DNA of 64,000 bases from Larimichthys crocea (GCF_000972845.2 NC_040032.1:21872248-21936247); one strand, 5' to 3'. Counted from the stretch's first letter, positions 23,641-37,190 are shown. Numbers and translations: made by a program. Notes: a model not told the origin generated them from the sequence alone.

Positions 23641-25889
23641 TAAACATGGATTTTCATTTGTTATAGGCTTGATGGATTTTCCTTGGCAGGAAATTTCAGA
23701 TATCACTTCACAAAGAAATCCAGCACAGGAACACTGAGGTAGACAAACCAATGTGTTACACAAAGAAAACGTGTGCTCCAGAGTAAAGTCAGGCACAGTC
23801 TTCAGTCAGTAAGCATGTGAAAGGAAACAATGGATGATAAAAAACAAATTATCCCCATAGCATAAAGTTTGGCGGTGGTGTAGATCTGTCAGAGTAGTCA
23901 GTGCATCACAAAAGTGAGGTATAACACTTTGTGCACACACCAACAACAATTTTTTTGTAAGCTTCCAAGATAAAACAATGTACCCTGTGACTGTCCTGCA
24001 ATTTATAGTTAAAATCATTGCAGACTCTTAGTTTTCTTCAATATCTGAGCTATTTCAATGTGGCAGCTGAGAAATAACAAAAAAACAAACAGAAAAACCG
24101 GAAAAAAAACCTTTCTGATTGTGGGCAAAAACTGTTTTGTACATCAGAGAGCAAATTATTGATTTGGTTTTCATGGTTTTTGTGATTGACTCATTCAAGT
24201 TCTCAGAGCCCAACTTCTACTTCACTACATAGAGAAATAGTAGTTACACACTTTTTTTACTTACTAGTTTGCAAGTTATGATTTAATAATTTAGTTTTTT
24301 TAAGCATTTTGTGACAGTGCCAAGTGTGAGCTCTGCGTAATTTATCATATCAGCATTTATCATTATTTTCAGAGATTTATAGTCATAATAATCTAATGAT
24401 ATCATGTAAAAGTATAAAAGTCTCTGGAAACATATTTCTGATCATACATACTTTAACTTAATACTTTCAGTCTCGGAATTTATAGTATTTGTGTAGTGTG
24501 GGATTAGTACCTTTACCAAGGATGTGAATGCTACCTCCACCACTGCCTAGAAGTGCTACGAACTCAGCATCAAATGGAGGAGAATTAGTGTAAACAAGTG
24601 TCCAGTTAAGACTGCAAACAAGACAAAGCTACATGATATTTTTCTCAGGAGCCAGTGCTCAAATACCAAGAACCACAGCTGGTGTTTTTTTCAGTCTCAT
24701 AGATTTTTGTTTTATTTGTCACATTGTTTTCTCTTACAGTTCAAATGCATGAAAATGCAATGAAATCTTTGCTGCAACCCTCGATTTCAATCCTGGCTGT
24801 ACTGGAGTGAGGTTTAAGGGACAAGGAAACAAAATTTTGGCTACATGTGTCTTGGCGCTCTGACAACACTGCTGCTGTCCAAGATTGTGGAGTCTGCAGC
24901 CATCTGCTCAGGCTGCAAAGTGACCTGAACCCAGTGGATATTGGATGGCAACCAATACAGCACACAGATACAACTGATGTGCTATTGGAGGCAGAAAAGA
25001 AAGACATCCTCAGTAAGAATTTTGCCAACATTCAATGTTTTTTTCAATGTTCGTGTCATAAAATAAACAGTCATTGCTTTTCCTAAACTTTGGTGTGTGG
25101 GAGTGGGAAAGCTTTTACTGCATGTTTTAGAGTTTCCATACATTTACAGAATAAAGATATGCTTAAAGAAAAAGTACACAAAGAAGTTTTGAGGGCAGTA
25201 AAACAAATGAGGCACAATGATATATTGGTCTAACTACAATGCTTCCACACCAACATACAGCAGAAATGGTGTTTCAGGGATAACTGCTAATTTTAAAAAA
25301 TCTGAAAGATTTCCTTGAATAAAAAGAGAAGCTTAATAAATGTTTATTGCACCAGTTTAGCTGTGTTTATCTATGACCACAGAACCGTAATCACAGCATT
25401 GATTTATACCGCTGCTGGAGAGCAAAAAGAGGTAAATTACAAGATACTCTGTGGGCTCTCATTTATTTATACTAGTGAGTACCGACTCTTACAATCCCAC
25501 AGATTTTCTTTCTTTTCCTTTTTCTTTTCTTTTCTTTTCTTTTCTTTTCTTGTGCTTCAGATGTATTAGGGCTGGGGTTTGCTCTCTGAGTGTTTATGCA
25601 TAAAAGAACATTTTGTCTTGATATGGCCACAGGTTTTTTGTAATATAGTAACAGTTTGTAAGAGCCGGTGTTAATAATAACTGGTTTAACTAGTGATAAT
25701 CCTGTTTGTAAGGCACATATGCCATGATGGGAATTACTGTTCCAGTCACTGACTGTTTATTCTTGTGACCTGAAGCATAGCTACTGTCACTGACAAGCTA
25801 AAGGTATTTACTCCAACTTACTACTGACATTTTCGCCATGCAATGGTTTTTCTGTTGAGATTGTGGTTTGTTTTTAATGGTGTGTTATA
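23641..25889. other. Gene-free AT-rich stretch
   Basis: Nothing recognisable apart from a pyrimidine (TTTTC)n tract at 25504-25551. The frame at about 24841-25080 (RSDNTAAVQDCGVCSHLLRL) has some coding texture but no known family. Confidence 0.5.
25504..25551. repeat. (TTTTC)n pyrimidine tract
   Basis: TTTTC units, regular from about 25520, on the + strand. Confidence 0.9.
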
Positions 25890-26170
25890 CTGTTGAGGGG
25901 GCAGACTGCAGTGAGGAATTTTTTCTGCAGAGAAGGTGATTGGCTGCAATCTGCCATTGCTCCAGGAGAGTGCTGTGAAAGACTGTGGCTGATCCCTCCC
26001 ACCCCGGACACAAACTCTTTGGGTCACTCCCCTCTGGCAGGAGGCTGCGGTCCATCAGGACCAAAACCTCACACCACAAAAACAGTTTTTACCATCTGTC
26101 AATGGCTTCATCAACATCCCCATCTGTGTCACATACAGCTATTCTCTTATAAGTACAGGTTGAAATAATT
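25890..26170 (+). mobile_element. Non-LTR retrotransposon ORF2 C-terminal fragment
   Basis: One frame gives LPPRTQTLWVTPLWQEA and, after a shift, RSIRTKTSHHKNSFYHLS, matching the LINE tail DPSHPGHKLFxxLPSGRRxRSIRTKTxRHKNSF. It is the same family type as the antisense relic at 9580-9960. It is broken by frameshifts and lacks the catalytic part. Confidence 0.75.
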
Positions 26171-26479
26171 CAAAATTTGAGTGCAGTGCTCGGTGGTAGT
26201 TTCATTTAACCGCTGCACGCCACGAACGGTAACACATAGTTTGGTGCCACCACTCTCCTCATAGGAACACAATAGCACAGCCAGTGTAGAGTGTTTTTTA
26301 CTGCTGATGATGTGTGGGGGGCTTTTTTAGTTTTGTTACTGCGTATGTCAGTGGTTATTGCTCATAGCGCCTAGTTTGCCCTATCTCTTTACTTTTTCTT
26401 TGCCCATACATATTATGTTAGGTTAGAAATGAAAACAATTTAGATTAGAAAACAAAAAATGCTCTAATGACAAAGAAGA

Positions 26480-26481
<2 letters not shown>

Positions 26482-26524
<43 letters not shown>
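26482..26524. repeat. (TG)n microsatellite
   Basis: About 21 uninterrupted TG units. Confidence 0.97.
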
Positions 26525-26527
<3 letters not shown>

Positions 26528-28280
26528 CGATTTGCGCACAGCAGCAGAGAACAAACAGCAGTGGGAATTTAACTCCCAGAAAAGCTGTCGTAATCACTCA
26601 GCACTAATAACCAGGAAATTAAACTGGACACCACATTAACCCTGCGCTGCACTGGAACGCTCAGTTGCTCTCTGTCAAATTACCACATTAGTCCTAATGG
26701 TCATGGAGTGTTATGCTCGGACTCGACCCTCAAACTGTCCAACTACAGGAGGAAGAACACATCAGCTCATCAATAAATGGCTGTCCTTGTAAAACATACC
26801 TGTTGCAGAGTTTGAAAGGTTTTAGGTACCTTCATCTACTGAAAAGTTTCTTGCAGAGACCTAGATGAGAAGACAGAAACTGCTCTTACAAGATTACATA
26901 AATGGCTACTTTCCCCTGCTTCCAGACTTTGTGCTAAGTTTATTTGAGTTCAGATGCAGGGAAAAACAGCCAGCCTGGTTCTGTCCAAAGGTAACAAAGT
27001 CTGACTATCAGGACCTCTGAAATTCACAAATTAACACATATTTTTTTCTTTCATCTTTACTAGACTGAATTGTAAAAATAACTATTCATTGTTAAAGGAG
27101 TTCATCCAAGACCCTCGGACCCTCCATGTAAAAAAATGACGGATATGACTAATAATGATAATATGATCAAACTATGGTGGGACTCATCATGAAAATCACT
27201 ATAGGGGAAATAGGGGAAAGGACTGCCAACATGAGACTATCCAGCAAGTATTATTAGCTTTTTTGGACAGATTGTGCCATCTTAATTCCTCATGACATTG
27301 TAAGAATGTCAACAGGGATTAAAATTGAAGACAACAGCAAGAAAGGCAGAAGTGGGCATTTTGTACACAGTGATTGTTTGCCAGCAGGCTGCTGCCCAGA
27401 CTGTAGACAAACATGGAAGTCGATGCCACCACTCATATAGGTTTACTGCTTAGATTCACCTCAAAGAGTTACAGTGTGAATGGTATCTGGGGCTGACCTG
27501 TGTCAATACTAACCTGACTGCACCAGATATTTTGTTACAGTTTGTTTAAAAAAATATAGGCCAGGTGATTGGATGAAGTATCATCGTCTATCGTGGACAA
27601 ACTTCAACTAATTAGATCAATTAAATTAATTAATCTAACTGAAGCCAATGAAAAGAAGAGCGAAAACATCTTTTCCCTTCATTCTTTGCTCTTCATAAGA
27701 TAAAGAAAAACTCTTCAGTTCTGATTGATTTGATTTTGATGTTAACTGCAAAATTGGTTTATTTATTGTTTTGACCCCAACCAAGTACTTTTTGTTTCCT
27801 AAAAAATAATATTCTAGGTCAGAAAATACTCATATGGGGTGTTTTTGAAACAGTCGCAAATCAACTTTTGTGACCCTGGTCCAGTATCTGTCCCAGATGT
27901 AATCCTAACAGATCCTTGACAGAATGTCTTCTGCACACATTTAGCAAGAACTGCAGCTTTTGTTGGGAACCAGTGGAAGAAACAACCTCCAACAAAGTCT
28001 CCCCAAGGTGTTTTATACCCTCCTTTACCTTCCTTTCTCTCGAGTGATGAAATGCAATATTTGGCTTTTATAAATGACTGACTGAGCTTCTTATTGTAAC
28101 TGACTTTCACAGTTTTCTCACTAAACCTCCAGAAACGTAATCTAATTTTCCATTTTGCAGACATAGCAGGACTGTACACAGCCAGGCTTCCTTTGTTTTT
28201 TTTATTTATCCAGGAGCTCCACTGAACATAAAAAAGCATGAGCCTGTCAGAAGTGTCTTCTGTTGTGTATTTTTGGTCCA
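26525..28280. other. Gene-free stretch with one long unassigned minus-strand frame
   Basis: No recognised gene. The minus-strand frame 28281-27814 is open for 155 codons (MDQKYTTEDTSD...CFKNTPYEYFLT) but shows no known domain, no Kozak support and no splice partner. It may be chance or an old insertion. The block at about 26525-26760 is of mixed composition and possibly constrained. Confidence 0.4.
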
Positions 28281-28659
28281 AAGTGGTATAACGTAGGACA
28301 TTTATTCTTCAGCCAGACAACAGAGGAACATTGCTTTGATTTGGCAGCTGAAAAGTAAAAAGAGAATATGAATCCTTGCCATTCATGTCACTGCTACCTT
28401 TTTGTTGTGGAGCAACCTAGTTAGTTTTGGCCATTGGTCTTTCGTCCTGGGGATGCAGTAGTTCTGCTATGGCCAAATTCATTTGGATGAGTTCCAATGA
28501 AAACTTTTCACAGAGAGGTCTGACACTGTTCCTGGGTTTTACTTCTGTAATTTCCAGTGTCAGTAGCACTATAACTAAATTCCCATTCACCTCCATTGTC
28601 TTGAGGTGTACTTACAAATCTCTGATTCTCATCAAAATCCTAAATACACAAGGATACTT

Positions 28660-29110
28660 CATGCTGTCAGACATTCATATGGCTTCTCAAACCCACTATG
28701 CTGATGATACAGAGGTACTCCTTTCATTTCCTCTATCTGACACTCATTACCAGTTGCCTGGCAGATATCTCTATTTCAAGTCACCACCAAAAGCTCAACC
28801 TGGACAAAGCTCAATTTGGAGGATTTCGCCCTTCCTCATTAGGGAGAGGGCCCAGGTGCTCATCCAGGCACTCATCATCTCCCAGCTGGACAACTCTAGT
28901 CCCCCTTGATCCTAGTCAACCTAGTCCAGAATGCTGGACTACAAAAGCCAAGTTTCCAGCCTTCCCAAGCTTGGATTTAATTCAAGACTCTGGTGTTAGA
29001 CTACAGGGCAATAACGGGAACTTCTTCCTGTCTCCAAGCCATAGTCAACCCTACATTCCTACATCTGAATTATTGTTGCCATGCCCTGTATTGTCATGTA
29101 AATAAATCCA
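28660..29110 (+). mobile_element. L2/Rex1-like LINE reverse-transcriptase fragment
   Basis: Contains the reverse-transcriptase catalytic motif as HYADDTEVLLSFPLSD (consensus YADDTQLYLSF). After frameshifts come SSHHQKLNLDKAQFG, RAQVLIQALIISQLD (consensus AQVLVQALVISRLDYCNSLL) and VQNA. Order and spacing fit the RT domain core to thumb. It is disabled by frameshifts and by missing segments. Confidence 0.85.
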
Positions 29111-30325
29111 AAAAGATCTACATGGCTATAATATGAATTGAAGCAATTAAGGGAATCTTATTCTGTAATTTGGGTGTACCAGGTCTGCACAGTTATTGCA
29201 CAAAATATCTGTACCTAGATGTCAGTCAGGTTTCGACGATTACGGCACTTCATGATTCAATTTAGGATGAGCTTTGTTGGACAAACAAAACTGGGGTTTG
29301 ACTTCCACCTCTTGAGGTTTGACTGGCACTCTATTAATTATATCATCTCCTTGCATCCTCTTTTTCTGCAGTGGTTCAGTGGTACCTGACTAGAGAATTA
29401 GTGCCACCACCTGTTTACCTCAATCCTCAAATATTTGCATAAGACTAGGGGATAGAAAGACACGTTCACTCTCATTTTCTCCTGCCAATGTTCTGAAAAT
29501 TCAGTTAGAATCATTTGGATAGAAATCTGGCTTTCATCTTGTTTTATTATTTGTTTGTGCACCAGCTAGATTTGATGCTTCAGCTTGAACTTTATTTCTG
29601 TTTTTCGATTCCAATTTCTTGCATATTTACCCTCAAGCTTACAGAAAGTTTGAAATTAAAAAGTGAGATATTCATTATCACCCAAAATGATATTTTCTAT
29701 ATCCTACAGAAATGTCAGAGGAGCAAAATAAAAGCAAAGAGTGACATTGAGAAGTCACTGACTTGAGCAGCCCCCAGCTTACTGACAATCAACAACCCTG
29801 AGCCATTATTCCTTCTCTTCTGCATAAATGTCAGCCAGCCAAAATGAGATTTCCTCAGACTGGATAATGAACCCCTGTTCAACCTTCTTGTTTATCTTAA
29901 TATCAACAAGACAAAGAAAGAGCAGAGAATGATGGAAAAGAGCAGAGGTTTAAAGCTCCAATAAAATGATTCCCACCAACTTTGCTGTAACTTCAGAATG
30001 ACTTTTGAGTGACTTTCACAGTCTGTTCAGTCAAAGTTTAGAATTCAGAACTGATGTTTTATAGCTGATCATTACTCTAACAGACATGTTAGCTGCAGGA
30101 TAAAACTCTGACTTCTTAAAACAGAGATTAACCAAGTCAGATTATTGATTTTGTGGTTCTCTGAATAACAAAAAGATGTTAAAACCCTTTGCCAAGAACA
30201 TTTTGACTAAATTCTGTTGTAATAGTAGCAGCTGAAGTGATTTTCACATCTTACATCACGTTCCCACTGCTCCCATTACGCCTATAGCCGGAAAGTTTTC
30301 ACTTGACAAATATGGTATTTTCCCT
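29111..30325. other. Gene-free AT-rich stretch
   Basis: Nothing recognised; only short AT-driven open frames. Confidence 0.5.
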
Positions 30326-30700
30326 ATGATATTTGGGTATGATATTTCCTGTCATAATTTCTATCAAAATGATGTCAGGAATTATGTGGACACTTGGACA
30401 TTACATGCGCATGTGATTATTGAACATGCTATTCTTCAGACATGGCATTTATATCTTAATAACAAAATTTACTCACACTGTTTGCTTGCTTTCCAACAAA
30501 TTTTGGAACCTGGCTGCAAGGATTTGTATCCATTCAGCCATAAGAGCATCAGTGGTGTCCAACACTGTTGTTTAGTGAAAAGGTCTAACTTGCATTCAGT
30601 GTTCTAGTTCATCGCAGGTCAAGATTCTCTGTAGGTTTAAGTTCCTTCCCACAAAACTTTGTAAACCATTTCTTTATGAAGCTGGCATGGTGTAAGTAAA
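30326..30700 (-). mobile_element. Tc1-like DNA transposon relic (antisense)
   Basis: ATTTGTATCCATTCAGCCAT, AGAGCATCAGTGGTGTCCAA, CACTGTTG, AAAAGGTCTAACTTGCATTC and AAACCATTTCTTTATGAAG correspond to the antisense end of a Tc1-like transposase. It is the same family as 6560-6800 and 38390-38720. GTGGACACTTGGACATTACA upstream resembles the region next to the terminal repeat. It is truncated and non-coding. Confidence 0.7.
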
Positions 30701-31666
30701 TTCCAATCAGATCTGAATGATTCAAATCTAAATCATTTAAATTTCAGTTTTAATGTTGGAAAACTGAGGACATGCCACTCACTAATTTCCTCTACTGTGA
30801 CGCTTCCTAAATCACCTTGATTTTTTTTAACAGCCTCTTTGCACACTGAGCCTGCAACAGGAGTTATAAAGTGAAGAGCTGCTCGATCAACTTAAATCCC
30901 CACCACATTCAGAGGTTGCAGGGTTCATCCATAATTCATGCCAGAAGACGCTGAACAGATTGAATTGTCACAACTCAGGCTGGTACAGAAGGAGGAGAGA
31001 AGAATGAGCTGTTCTTTCTCTCTCTCTCTGAGTGTCCAGAACAGGAATATACTGTGCAGAGAAACGAGGGGAAAAGATTCTAGTACTTGTTTGGATCATG
31101 TTTGCACAACAGGGAGATGGGAAGGAACGCCTCAAGTGTCTGTCAGCAAATATTCAGCCCACATAAGCTTGCAGGGCAGTTTCATTAGTGCTGTTATGTT
31201 GCTGGCCCTGACCCATAATCTCCCTGTGGAATAGGGATGAATATAAAGAGAATCAGCTACATGCGTTTTAACAGTATCACTTTTTGTTAACGTGTTTATT
31301 AGATATAAGAATGAATGTTTACTTGCCTGTTAATAATTCTAACCATGTCTCTTGTGAATTGCAGTCTGTTAACACAAGACTAATTCACAATAGTGTATAC
31401 CAAAGTAATACATTTCCTTGCAACATTTCCTTTGCATTTCCTAATTCAAGAAGTGATGTATGTTTAAAATATGGTTGAGTGAACAAAGTTGACATAGACC
31501 TAACTAAGAAATGTGCATAAGTTGCATAAACATGAACACAAAATCCTTCATGTTCATGCTGAAGTTTGCAGATATATTCAGTGTGAATGATATATTGAGT
31601 GTGAATGTACCTAAAATTGCAAAAGCACTTTGGTTAAAGTAAACATATCCTTGTCTCGCCATATTT
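30701..31666. other. Gene-free stretch
   Basis: No conserved frame or repeat seen; a short CT tract lies near 31015. Confidence 0.5.
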
Positions 31667-31674
31667 CCCTAACC

Positions 31675-32382
31675 CAGAGGTTCTCAAACTGTGGGGCGGG
31701 GCCCCCTGGTGGGGCATAGAGCTACTACAGGCGGGGCACGAAAGACCAAGGGAAAAGTATGGAGTGATACCATTGATAGTATGTCACCCACAGGTTTCTG
31801 AAGAGCCGTTTTGAAGCCTGTCAACAGCTCTGGCCGTTGCCATGTTGGTAGTTCTGCCTCTTTTGCCTCCCGGCTAAAAATGTAGCAAAGGCATGGATCA
31901 TCTGTGGACCTGAACCTACCTGTCAATCAAATTAGCCACACTGTTACGTATGTTAGTTATATAAACTAGAAATTTCACCCTCAGTACAGTTGAAATGAAC
32001 AATGAAATTCGCTATGGAGACCAAAACCATTTTTCGTGCCAGGCTGTAAATATGTTTATTTCTGCTGTGAAGTTGGACATTTTAACACGGGGACTTATGG
32101 ACTTGTTCTGTAGCCAGCCTCAAGTGGCCATTTGAGGAACTGCAGTTTTTAGCACTTCAACATGGGCTTTACTTCACAGCCACAGAGGTTGCTGCTCGAG
32201 TGATACTAACTTGAATTTATTTTTAATGCTATCCTACTGACCTTTAGTTCATAAAATTTTAACCTGGATCATTTTTTATTCATATCATTGTTAATGATTG
32301 ATAAAAATGATGTGGTGTGGGAGGTGTAAACTTTTATAAGCATCTGAAGTGGGGCATGCCAAAAAAAGTTCAAGAACCACTG
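31675..32382. mobile_element. Non-autonomous hAT element with perfect 8-bp target duplication
   Basis: The ends are imperfect inverted repeats, CAGAGGTTCTCAAACT at 31675 and AGTTCAAGAACCACTG ending at 32382, typical of hAT elements (CAGTGGTTCTCAA). CCCTAACC is repeated exactly at 31667-31674 and 32383-32390. It is 708 bp without a transposase frame, so it was mobilised in trans. Internally, about 31930-32210 matches another dispersed repeat (36780-37200), so the element is composite. Confidence 0.92.
31930..32210 (+). repeat. Dispersed repeat carried inside the hAT element
   Basis: CCCTCAGTACAGTTG, GACCAAAAC, CCAGGCTGTAAATATGTTTA, TTGGACATTTTAA, GTAGCCAGCCTCAAGTGGCC and TTTGAGGAACTGCAG are shared in order with 36960-37160. 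This is a common percomorph repeat captured by, or ancestral to, the hAT element. Confidence 0.8.
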
Positions 32383-32390
32383 CCCTAACC

Positions 32391-35300
32391 TTAACCTTGT
32401 GTACATAATTTTAGACATTAACCATCAAGACAAAAGGTATTATATGACCATGTAATCAGGGAAATGGGCTGTTGTGAAGAATCTACACACCTCAAAGATG
32501 CTAATAAAAAGTCTATTCACAGTTTCAGTTTTTTGTGTACATGTAAATATACTGATAGTTGCTACTATTTATTGCCTGTGTTTATGTCTGCTTGTCCAGA
32601 AACATGTTAGTTGATGTTAAAGGTCAAGCTGAATAAAATGAAAATGTATTCAGTGTTTCAAGTGCTTTAGGACAAATATCTAATGACAGCAAGGTCAGAG
32701 GTCGAGTCCATTCAAAGTTTAGTCACATAAAATTTAAAGGGCACCTTTGGTTTTTTTTTGCCTCTTTTCACTCAGAACATGCTGATAGAGTTTTGATTGT
32801 AAATCCCCTTGAGGCAAATTTCTGATATTTGGCTGTATAAATAAAATTGACTTGAAGAATATGTTTTAGTGACATGAAAATGACCCAATAACTCTGTAGC
32901 ACTTCTGTCATGGAGAGGCATTATCAAGGTGCAGAGCAAATAATTTGAATCACTGATATGGCCCATTGCTGCCATCACCTAACATTATCAATTTGCATAT
33001 GTGTATGCACCATCTGTCTGCAGAGTTGCCCTTTCCAAATGCCACGAAAGGTCAGAAAGCAATGAGTCAAAGTGCTGCCGTGCTTGGCGGGAGTGCCTGA
33101 TTCTGCACTTTTTTTTTATGCATCATTGGTGCGTTCAGCAGAAAACAGTAAACATAACACAGAAATTGATTTGGAATTAATCATTAGATCATTTGGTGTT
33201 TTCTTGTCATTGGTTTGATTTACGAGCCACAGGCCTGCATGGCTCCTGCACGCCGCAACATTTTAAGATACAAAACTTTGGACTATAAAGGAGTTGCCGG
33301 TGTTCAGGTAGGTTCCAGACATTTTCTTTTGTTTGTTTGATTTTGAAAAATATTTGAATCAATACAGGGGCAGTGTTTTTTCTGTGAGTGATGAAGCTGC
33401 TGGTCAGGACATCATCACTTACTGTTGGAGCACTACAACTCAAACTGAAGGCCTGGCTGCTGGAAAACTTATTGGAACATTTTGATGCTGAAGTTGATAT
33501 TACCTGTGAATTGTATCAGATTTGAGTTTGGGTGTATTCCTCACAACTGCAGCATACATCATAACTGTCCATATAATCTGTAAGTGGCAGAAAGAACCTT
33601 TACTTTCCTAATCACTCACTCTAGTCACCTCAAGATCTCAGGATTTGGTGAAAACTTGCAGCCCTAATGTAAGAAACGCCTGGAAAGTCTCATTAATAGT
33701 GTTGTCATGGTGATCGACAGAGTTCTTTTATATCTTTTGTGTAAAGAAAGAGCTGTCCTTAATGTTGCATACAGATGAAATTCAGCTTCTGTCTCCTGCT
33801 TCTACCAGCAAAGACAAATGAGCATAAAGTCATTGTCAAATAAAGATGTTCTCAAAATGGCAGAAAATGTAATACTGATGCAACATTAAAGTTTTTTACT
33901 TCTGAATAATTTGTAGAAAACTCTCTGTGCTAGAAATTACACATAGTATTAATTTCTGATTGCTGCCACGATTTTGTTCAGTGGCTGTTTTTCTAGGCGT
34001 AGGTCGGGTGGTGGTTAGTGATACCAGAGATCAGGGTTTGCATGCAGAGTGTGGTTATATTTAGGCAACAAAAGCACTTTGAGGAAGGTGAGATTAGTTA
34101 AATATAGAAAAGTCTGTTTGCAGATGTTGGGGAATACTACTACATGTGTAGAAAAATGTATAAAGCATTTGGGCTGCATTAAATCTGATGAATTGTACCG
34201 TGGCAGTAACCTTTATGAAATGTACTCCAACACAATAAATCAAGTCCCAATCTCTCTTCTTGCAACAGATGATAAATATATTATGTATGCATGTAATGCA
34301 TGCATAGGCCTTATCAAAGCAGAAGAAATGGGACAAAACTTGATTTTGATTTGTCAATATGACATTAGGGGTAATGACACTGATCCTAGACCATCATTTA
34401 AATCCAAATTTTGCCTCATAGTTACCACTGGGGAGACTGAACAATCTGGAAAAGGGAAGAGCTGATCTTTTATGCTGCAGCATTTCAGGCAGGTGAGAGG
34501 GAAAAACAAGACAGACAGCAACACAAGGGAAAACCAGTGGGAAGGGAGGAGGCAAACAGCCTTCACACGACACATGTTTATTCTAATGTGTTCTTATTAA
34601 TTATACCGCAGGGGAGAACATGGTAAAATTAACACTGTTTACATTTTGAGCAATCATGGCCAGACAAATGATCATTTTGATGTAATTAATTAATACTTTG
34701 TGCTTTAGTTTGACCCGGCGCCAGTATAATCCTGAAGGTCAAATCAGAAATTAGTATTTGGGGGCTTATTTTTCAAAATAATAGTTATGCTCACATAAAA
34801 AAGAAAAAGAAAACACTTTCTGCCCCTCCACATTTTTTTTTACATTAGTCCACTTATACAGCATCACTGTATAATACATAACCATTGTGTTTTTTTTTTG
34901 TTTTTTTGTTTTTTTACAAATGCAGAGTTTTCAGTTTCTCTGAATTAATTTTGACAGCTTTATCTCTGCTCTCACTGTCTGCTTGGAGTAGATTTATACT
35001 TTACTGTTTCTCCATCTCCTTCAGAGCAGATCTGTCTTCATCATGGGTTGAATATCTGAGGTAATGGATTAGACCTGGAGAGCCAAAGTTGGTTTCTTTA
35101 TGTAATGTTGGCAGTTTTCTCTCCACTTTTCATCCATCTGGTGATATTTCATATTTGCATTGAGCTGGGGCACAGAGGTTACTGCAAGGTTTGCACTGGG
35201 TTATTGTTATCACCGCCTCTATATGCAGCAGCACTATATATACATTACATGCGTGTGTACCGTGTGTACAGATATGTGAGTAAGGGCATATTTCTTATTA

Positions 35301-36779
35301 TTTCTTACATTCTTTGGCAAAGCCTCAACCTATTCTCTCTTTTCTGTTCATGATAGATATGATGTTTTCAATCACAGTCACTATCCATTTTTCTCCAACG
35401 TAATTATGAATTAACATTTAATTAATACATGATCTATCAAATGTTAAATAATCACAAAGTCGTTATGAGATCATCAATGATAGTTAACGATAGAAAACGG
35501 TGATACATCCTGCATGATGTAGCAATAAATAATAAAGAGGAAAGAAAAGTATTCAAAACAAACGTGTGTGAGGAAAAGCATTTGTTATCTACCAGCATTG
35601 TAAATAAAGATTGTAACATGAGCTCTGAAGTGACATAAATGTGAGAGCATTGTGCTACACTGTAAAAAAAAAGTGGATAATGAGTATACTTAGAGATATG
35701 GCAACCAACCAGCCAGGCCTTTTTGTGTTTACTCAACTTTCCGTCAGCTAATTCTTTATGATCACTTTTTTGTTCCAGTGACTTTAAGAAATGAAGTTGA
35801 GCCAACAACTGACTTATTTTCCATTTATATTAATTAAGCAGTTAAATGTTTTATTACCCAATGCACCTTCCTTCCACCATCACTACAGCTTAATGCTAAC
35901 AGCTACAGCCAAGCATGGTCTCCCTCACTTTTACTGAACTTCATTTGTCGCCACAGCTGAAATGTTTTATATACTTATAGTCCTAACAATGTTTTACAGT
36001 GTTGGAAAAATGTTTGTTGTTTTAACAATTATTTACTTTTTAAAAAGCTTCAAGACCAAATCCTGTTGAATCATTTGTCAATAATGTAAAAGTTTATGTG
36101 TCTGTGGTAATGTTTTCATGTTTGTTTAATGACGAAAACAACCCCACCAAGACTGAACATCATCTGTCAAATCCAGCAGACCTGTGCTCAGAGGTAAAGC
36201 AGATTCATATTGTGTCGCAGTCTTTTTTATGAAGGCCATGTCATGCTGTTGAGACAGCTTATCAGACCCCCCTCCCTGAAATAGTTTCCACACAGAGCGG
36301 ACCTGTTTGTCCTTTCACGTTCCACAAAGTGTCAGAAAATGAGACAGTGGTGGAAATTTTCCATTCCCCTCTGTGACAGGCAGGATAATTGGCTTTCAGT
36401 CACATTCACTCTGTGGGGGGAAGCAGGTGCTTTTTAGGGTCGTGGCTTTCATACAGTGCTGTGTCACATCAGCTGAAGAGGATGCAAAGCTATGGGAGAA
36501 AAAAGTCACTGTGGAAGACAGACTAGATGAAGTTTAATATAATCACTTTTATTTTTTGAAATTATATAAATGAAATTAAACTAATATTTTTTGCAATTTC
36601 ATGCACCAATTTCAAAGTTAAAGCTTTAAGCAAGCAACCTCAGGCAGGACGACTGGTTAACTCCCAGTTAAAATGTCTAAAGATGACTAAAGCAACATTA
36701 CATATAAATTGGTATTTTTGTAAAAAACCAAAGACTATAAGTAAGAATGGACGTAGATATCAAACATAGTTTTCTGAAG
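32391..36779. other. Gene-free AT-rich stretch
   Basis: No recognised gene in 4.4 kb apart from a LINE/SINE-type tail at 32785. The 138-codon + frame at 34049-34465 has no conserved motif. The segment at about 32880-33110 has mixed composition and might be constrained. Confidence 0.5.
32785..32862 (+). mobile_element. LINE/SINE 3' tail fragment
   Basis: TAAATCCCCTTGAGGCAAAT, GATATTTGGCTGTATAAATA and AAATTGACTTGA match the common fish retroposon end (CGCCTTGAGGCAA...GATTTGGCGCTATATAAATAAAATTGA). Only the tail is present. Confidence 0.65.
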
Positions 36780-37190
36780 TGTCATTGTCAATCTCATCTT
36801 GGCTAATCCAAAAATGGGCAATGACATGGAGCATGAGTGGAGCTGAGGACGGCTGAATGAAACAAACAAGCCACCTGTGATGGCACCCAGCTGTCAGTCA
36901 GAGCGGCCACACTCTTAATTCTGCACAACTTTAAGCCTTAATATGATTTGAATGGGTGAAATTCATATAGAAACTCGCCCTCAGTACAGTTGTCATGAAC
37001 AAGGAAATTAGCAAGAGACCAAAACTGTTGACCAGGCTGTAAACATGTTTATTTCTGCTATAAATTTGGACATTTTAATATGGTGGTTTATGGAGATTGA
37101 CTTGCTCTGTAGCCAGCCTCAAGTGTTCGTTTGAGGAACTGCAGTTATTGGCACTTCTGCATTGTACACAGCCACACAGTACGCTGCTTG
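36780..37190 (+). repeat. High-copy percomorph dispersed repeat
   Basis: ATCTTGGCTAATCCAAAAAT, GAGCATGAGTGGAGC, AAACAAACAAGCCACCTGTG, GCACAACTTTAAGCCTTAAT, CTCGCCCTCAGTACAGTTGT, CAGGCTGTAAACATGTTTAT and CCAGCCTCAAGTG follow the consensus order of a familiar fish repeat. It shares its second half with the interior of the hAT element at 31930-32210. It is non-coding. Confidence 0.8.

Noticed and set aside
24760..25080. Coding-textured stretch with frames on both strands
   Set aside because: No family match and no consistent frame; too weak to call a pseudogene.
34049..34465. 138-codon + strand open frame
   Set aside because: No domain, no conserved motif, an AT-rich codon pattern and no splice partner; best explained as a chance frame.
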